From: PRS1 sp965250265 | GTDB lineage: Bacteria > Bacteroidota > Bacteroidia > Flavobacteriales > Flavobacteriaceae | Direction of reading: 5' to 3' | Length of the DNA: 64,000 nucleotides | Assembly (NCBI GenBank): GCA_965250265.1 | Contig: CBDFNO010000013.1 | Coordinates: forward strand, 372,001-436,000 | In this document: positions 62,270 through 64,000 of the stretch, piece by piece | Position numbering within the stretch: position 1 is the first letter of the stretch | Layout of the letters: the number at the start of each line of letters is the position of its first letter | The notes under the pieces: model-generated | Told to the model about the DNA's origin: nothing | What the model saw: the letters and a program-made list of their open reading frames with translations, nothing else | The model's database searches: none | Position numbers and translations under genes: made by a program

Positions 62270-62560
62270 ATGAGTGGAGGTCTGAGGATATTTATTATTT
62301 TAACAATAATGTTTGTTGGGATATATTTTTATTCTATTTCTTACAAATATATTCGAGTAGCTAAACAAAATAAAATTAGAAAAGCAGAACTTAAAAAAGA
62401 AGATGATCGTAGACAGGAAAAATTGAGGTTACAAAAAGATAGAGAAGAAAAAGCATGGAATATAGAATTGAGACGTAAAGAAATTAAACGACAATTTAAA
62501 TGGTTAAAAGGATTTAATGAAGACTTTAAAAGTAAAGAAGACACCTTACTCAATAATTAA
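62270..62560 (+). CDS. Small single-helix membrane protein with coiled coil
   Basis: 96 residues. One helix (about 7-25, IFIILTIMFVGIYFYSIS) followed by a highly charged region (KIRKAELKKEDDRRQEKLRL, QKDREEKAWNIELRRKEIKR) of coiled-coil character. No recognised family. Its own terminator follows, so it is transcribed alone. Confidence 0.7.
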   Translation: MSGGLRIFIILTIMFVGIYFYSISYKYIRVAKQNKIRKAELKKEDDRRQEKLRLQKDREEKAWNIELRRKEIKRQFKWLKGFNEDFKSKEDTLLNN

Positions 62561-62601
62561 GACAAAAAGAGAATAATTAATATATAGTTTTATCTTTTAA
62601 A

Positions 62602-62633
62602 AAAGCCTTAACAAAATATGTTAAGGCTTTTTT
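62602..62633 (+). terminator. Terminator after the coiled-coil protein gene
   Basis: AAAGCCTTAACA / TGTTAAGGCTTT, 12-bp perfect stem with a 5-nt loop, followed by TTTATAT. The motif AAAGCCTTA is shared with the two preceding terminators. Confidence 0.85.
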
Positions 62634-62704
62634 ATATAATGCAAAGCTTGAACATGTACTGCCATAAAGGCTATTGAATTTTTAAGAGTGATTAATAGCC
62701 AATT

Positions 62705-62968
62705 TTAAATATAGAAATTGACACTGCAGCAGTTAGACCTGCCGAATTCATCATTTATTAATTTCTTCAATTCTTTTATAAAACAATTAGAAAAATCATA
62801 CTTAAGAGTAGAAAATAACAATCTTAAACTATCAGGAATGCTATAGTATTCTAATACTGCTTTAAAAAGAGGTGCTTTTAAAGACAACAATGTTACAGAA
62901 AAAATTGCATCATCCGCTATGCAACAGATATGTTCTTTGTTGTGGTAGCTGAATATGATTAAGAACAA
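62705..62968 (-). CDS. Doubtful short ORF, possible gene remnant
   Basis: 87 residues (MFLIIFSYHNKEHICCIADD...) with acceptable codon use but no signal peptide, motif or family. It overlaps no other feature and lies in a gap of about 1 kb rich in repeats and terminators. It could be the decayed end of a transferred gene. I would not call it with confidence. Confidence 0.25.
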   Translation of the reverse strand: MFLIIFSYHNKEHICCIADDAIFSVTLLSLKAPLFKAVLEYYSIPDSLRLLFSTLKYDFSNCFIKELKKLINDEFGRSNCCSVNFYI

Positions 62969-63048
62969 AATGTAATTACTGAAGTAAAGATTTTTAAAAA
63001 GTGGTATAAGTTTAGATAAATACTCACCAAGCTTTTAATTAATAAAAT

Positions 63049-63243
63049 ATGAAATTAAAAAGTTGCCAGAATGATAATCCAGTAAATAAAGTTCCCATAA
63101 AAAAGAAAAATAAAGCTTTTCGTTCTATGTTTTTGCTGTTTTTTGTATTTAATAAGTCCATTTATGGATTTGGGTTTAATTTAATTATAGCTAAGCTATG
63201 TAAAACGCCGATTATAAGTAAATATATTCGATGTAATGCCTAA
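63049..63243 (+). CDS. Doubtful short ORF
   Basis: 64 residues, basic N-terminus (KLKSCQNDNPVNKVPIKKKN) then a hydrophobic stretch (MFLLFFVFNKSIYGFGFNLI). No homologue recognised and no clear ribosome site. In the same gene-poor segment before the alkaline phosphatase; may be non-coding. Confidence 0.2.
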   Translation: MKLKSCQNDNPVNKVPIKKKNKAFRSMFLLFFVFNKSIYGFGFNLIIAKLCKTPIISKYIRCNA

Positions 63244-63390
63244 AAATTTAACAAAAACACAATAATCTCTAAATAACACCTATGGTCTTTTATGAATTTA
63301 ATACTCTAACCCTTGCATAAAAACAAACAATACTGGATTTGAAAATCACAAAAATACGTTGAACAAGTAATGAATCGGACATAAAACTGT

Positions 63391-63545
63391 GTACAACAAC
63401 GATATAATTTATTGCGGCTGAATTTCCTAATCGGAAATTCCTCACATTTTTATTATCTTGGTTGCTTAATCTGAAAATCCTTGCAGATTTTCACGCAATG
63501 TAATCATACACGAACACGTTAGAGCACGTTCAGCTAAAGCTGACA
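63391..63545. repeat. Boundary palindrome F upstream of the alkaline phosphatase gene
   Basis: Left arm ATATAATTTATTGCG (63402-63416) pairs with CGCAATGTAATCATACACG (63494-63512), with interior hairpins GAATTTCC/GGAAATTC and TGAAAATC/GATTTTCA and a further TCAGCT/AGCTGA hairpin (63530-63543). The same plan as palindromes A and B: long arms with a GTATAATT-type core and GGAAAATCC-type inner stem. Confidence 0.65.
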
Positions 63546-63590
63546 TGTATTGCTAGGTGCTTTTGCAGGTTCAATTAAATTATCTCAATT

Positions 63591-64000
63591 ATGAAAAATT
63601 GGAAAAAAACAAGCCTTATTACAGCATTCATAATATTGACACTTCTTATAGGCTCATTCTATGCGTTCAACATGACCGTTTCAATACCCTCATCAGATAT
63701 TGAATTTTCGCCTGGGGACGCTATAAATAAGCTTAAACCAGAATATTTTGGAGAAAAACCAAAAAATATTATTGTGTTCGTCGCCGATGGAATGGGTTTT
63801 AGCCATTTATCTTTGGCCCTGCTTACACAGCAATCAGAAAATACTCCTTCTGTCTGGCAAGAGTTTGATGTCAAAGGGTGGCACGATGCAAGATCTGCTT
63901 ATGGTCCACTTACTGACTCAGAAGCTTCGGCAACCGCCATGTCCACAGGAACGTCAACGTCTTTTGGTCATATTGGCATTGATCAAGACGGCAATACCTT
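63591..64000 (+). CDS. Alkaline phosphatase (5' part; runs off the window)
   Basis: 136 residues visible from ATG 63591. Signal/anchor helix 8-27 (LITAFIILTLLIGSFYAFNM), then the alkaline phosphatase fold: NIIVFVADGMGFSHLSLA with the first metal Asp, and TDSEASATAMSTG carrying the Ser/Thr nucleophile region, followed by FGHIGIDQDGN. It should hydrolyse phosphate monoesters in the periplasm. GC looks somewhat higher than that of the upstream spacer. It lies directly after boundary palindrome F, as the cassette genes do. Confidence 0.9.
   Translation, partial: MKNWKKTSLITAFIILTLLIGSFYAFNMTVSIPSSDIEFSPGDAINKLKPEYFGEKPKNIIVFVADGMGFSHLSLALLTQQSENTPSVWQEFDVKGWHDARSAYGPLTDSEASATAMSTGTSTSFGHIGIDQDGNT

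Noticed and set aside
1..64000. tRNA, rRNA or other structured RNA genes
   Set aside because: I saw no cloverleaf or rRNA signature in the intergenic spaces; only terminators and palindromes. A covariance search could still find small RNAs.

Overview
The window is about 64 kb of AT-rich (roughly one-third GC) chromosome from a member of the Bacteroidota, most likely a marine Flavobacteriaceae (relatives such as Winogradskyella, Olleya or Lacinutrix are my inference from gene content, not a computed placement). The evidence is a SusC/SusD pair, GLPGLI proteins, DUF5686 and CarboxypepD_reg outer-membrane proteins, many Flavobacteria-style signal peptides ending in AQ, lipoproteins, and promoter matches of the TAnnTTTG type. 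Layout: 1-10 kb holds a partial glycerophosphodiesterase lipoprotein, a TonB-receptor-like outer-membrane protein with two tandem GLPGLI proteins, a divergent histidine kinase/response regulator pair, a deoxynucleoside kinase and small secreted proteins. 10.3-17.5 kb is one tightly packed + strand operon in which three different enzymes each carry a Rieske [2Fe-2S] domain: a glutamate-synthase-like FMN/Fe-S protein, a ThDP-dependent acetolactate-synthase-like enzyme and a ferric-reductase-like b-type cytochrome. They sit with a (frameshifted) cation/proton antiporter and small membrane proteins. I consider this the best candidate for an undescribed redox system here. 17.6-25.8 kb and 38-43.3 kb are accessory zones between housekeeping genes. 

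In the accessory zones, orphan genes (small membrane proteins, secreted proteins, a PHP-type lipoprotein, a TIR-domain protein, a membrane-bound winged-helix regulator with its TonB_C partner) lie between recurring boundary blocks. The left block contains TTCGTTTAAC or a close variant just upstream of the gene. The right block ends in GTTAAACGAAAC and, in the best cases, is a roughly 125-bp imperfect palindrome. Orphan 3' ends of housekeeping genes (TauE/SafE permease, D-aminoacylase, SRPBCC protein) lie at several edges of these segments. Together this looks like a family of small single-transcript cassettes inserted repeatedly at a few chromosomal sites; no recombinase gene is visible in the window. 

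The remaining DNA is core metabolism: membrane pyrophosphatase (hppA), amino-acid permease, amidase with SH3 domains, DUF5686 protein, pdhB, etfBA, bifunctional nuclease, nucleoside transporter, thyA followed by a membrane-anchored DHFR fusion, D-aminoacylase-like lipoprotein, fabD-lspA, an amidohydrolase, a SusCD operon with an AraC-type membrane regulator, galE, a DegT aminotransferase, Kdo transferase waaA, and a pair of M14 metallopeptidase homologues of which the first has lost its zinc site. The window ends inside an alkaline phosphatase gene that again follows a palindromic boundary block.
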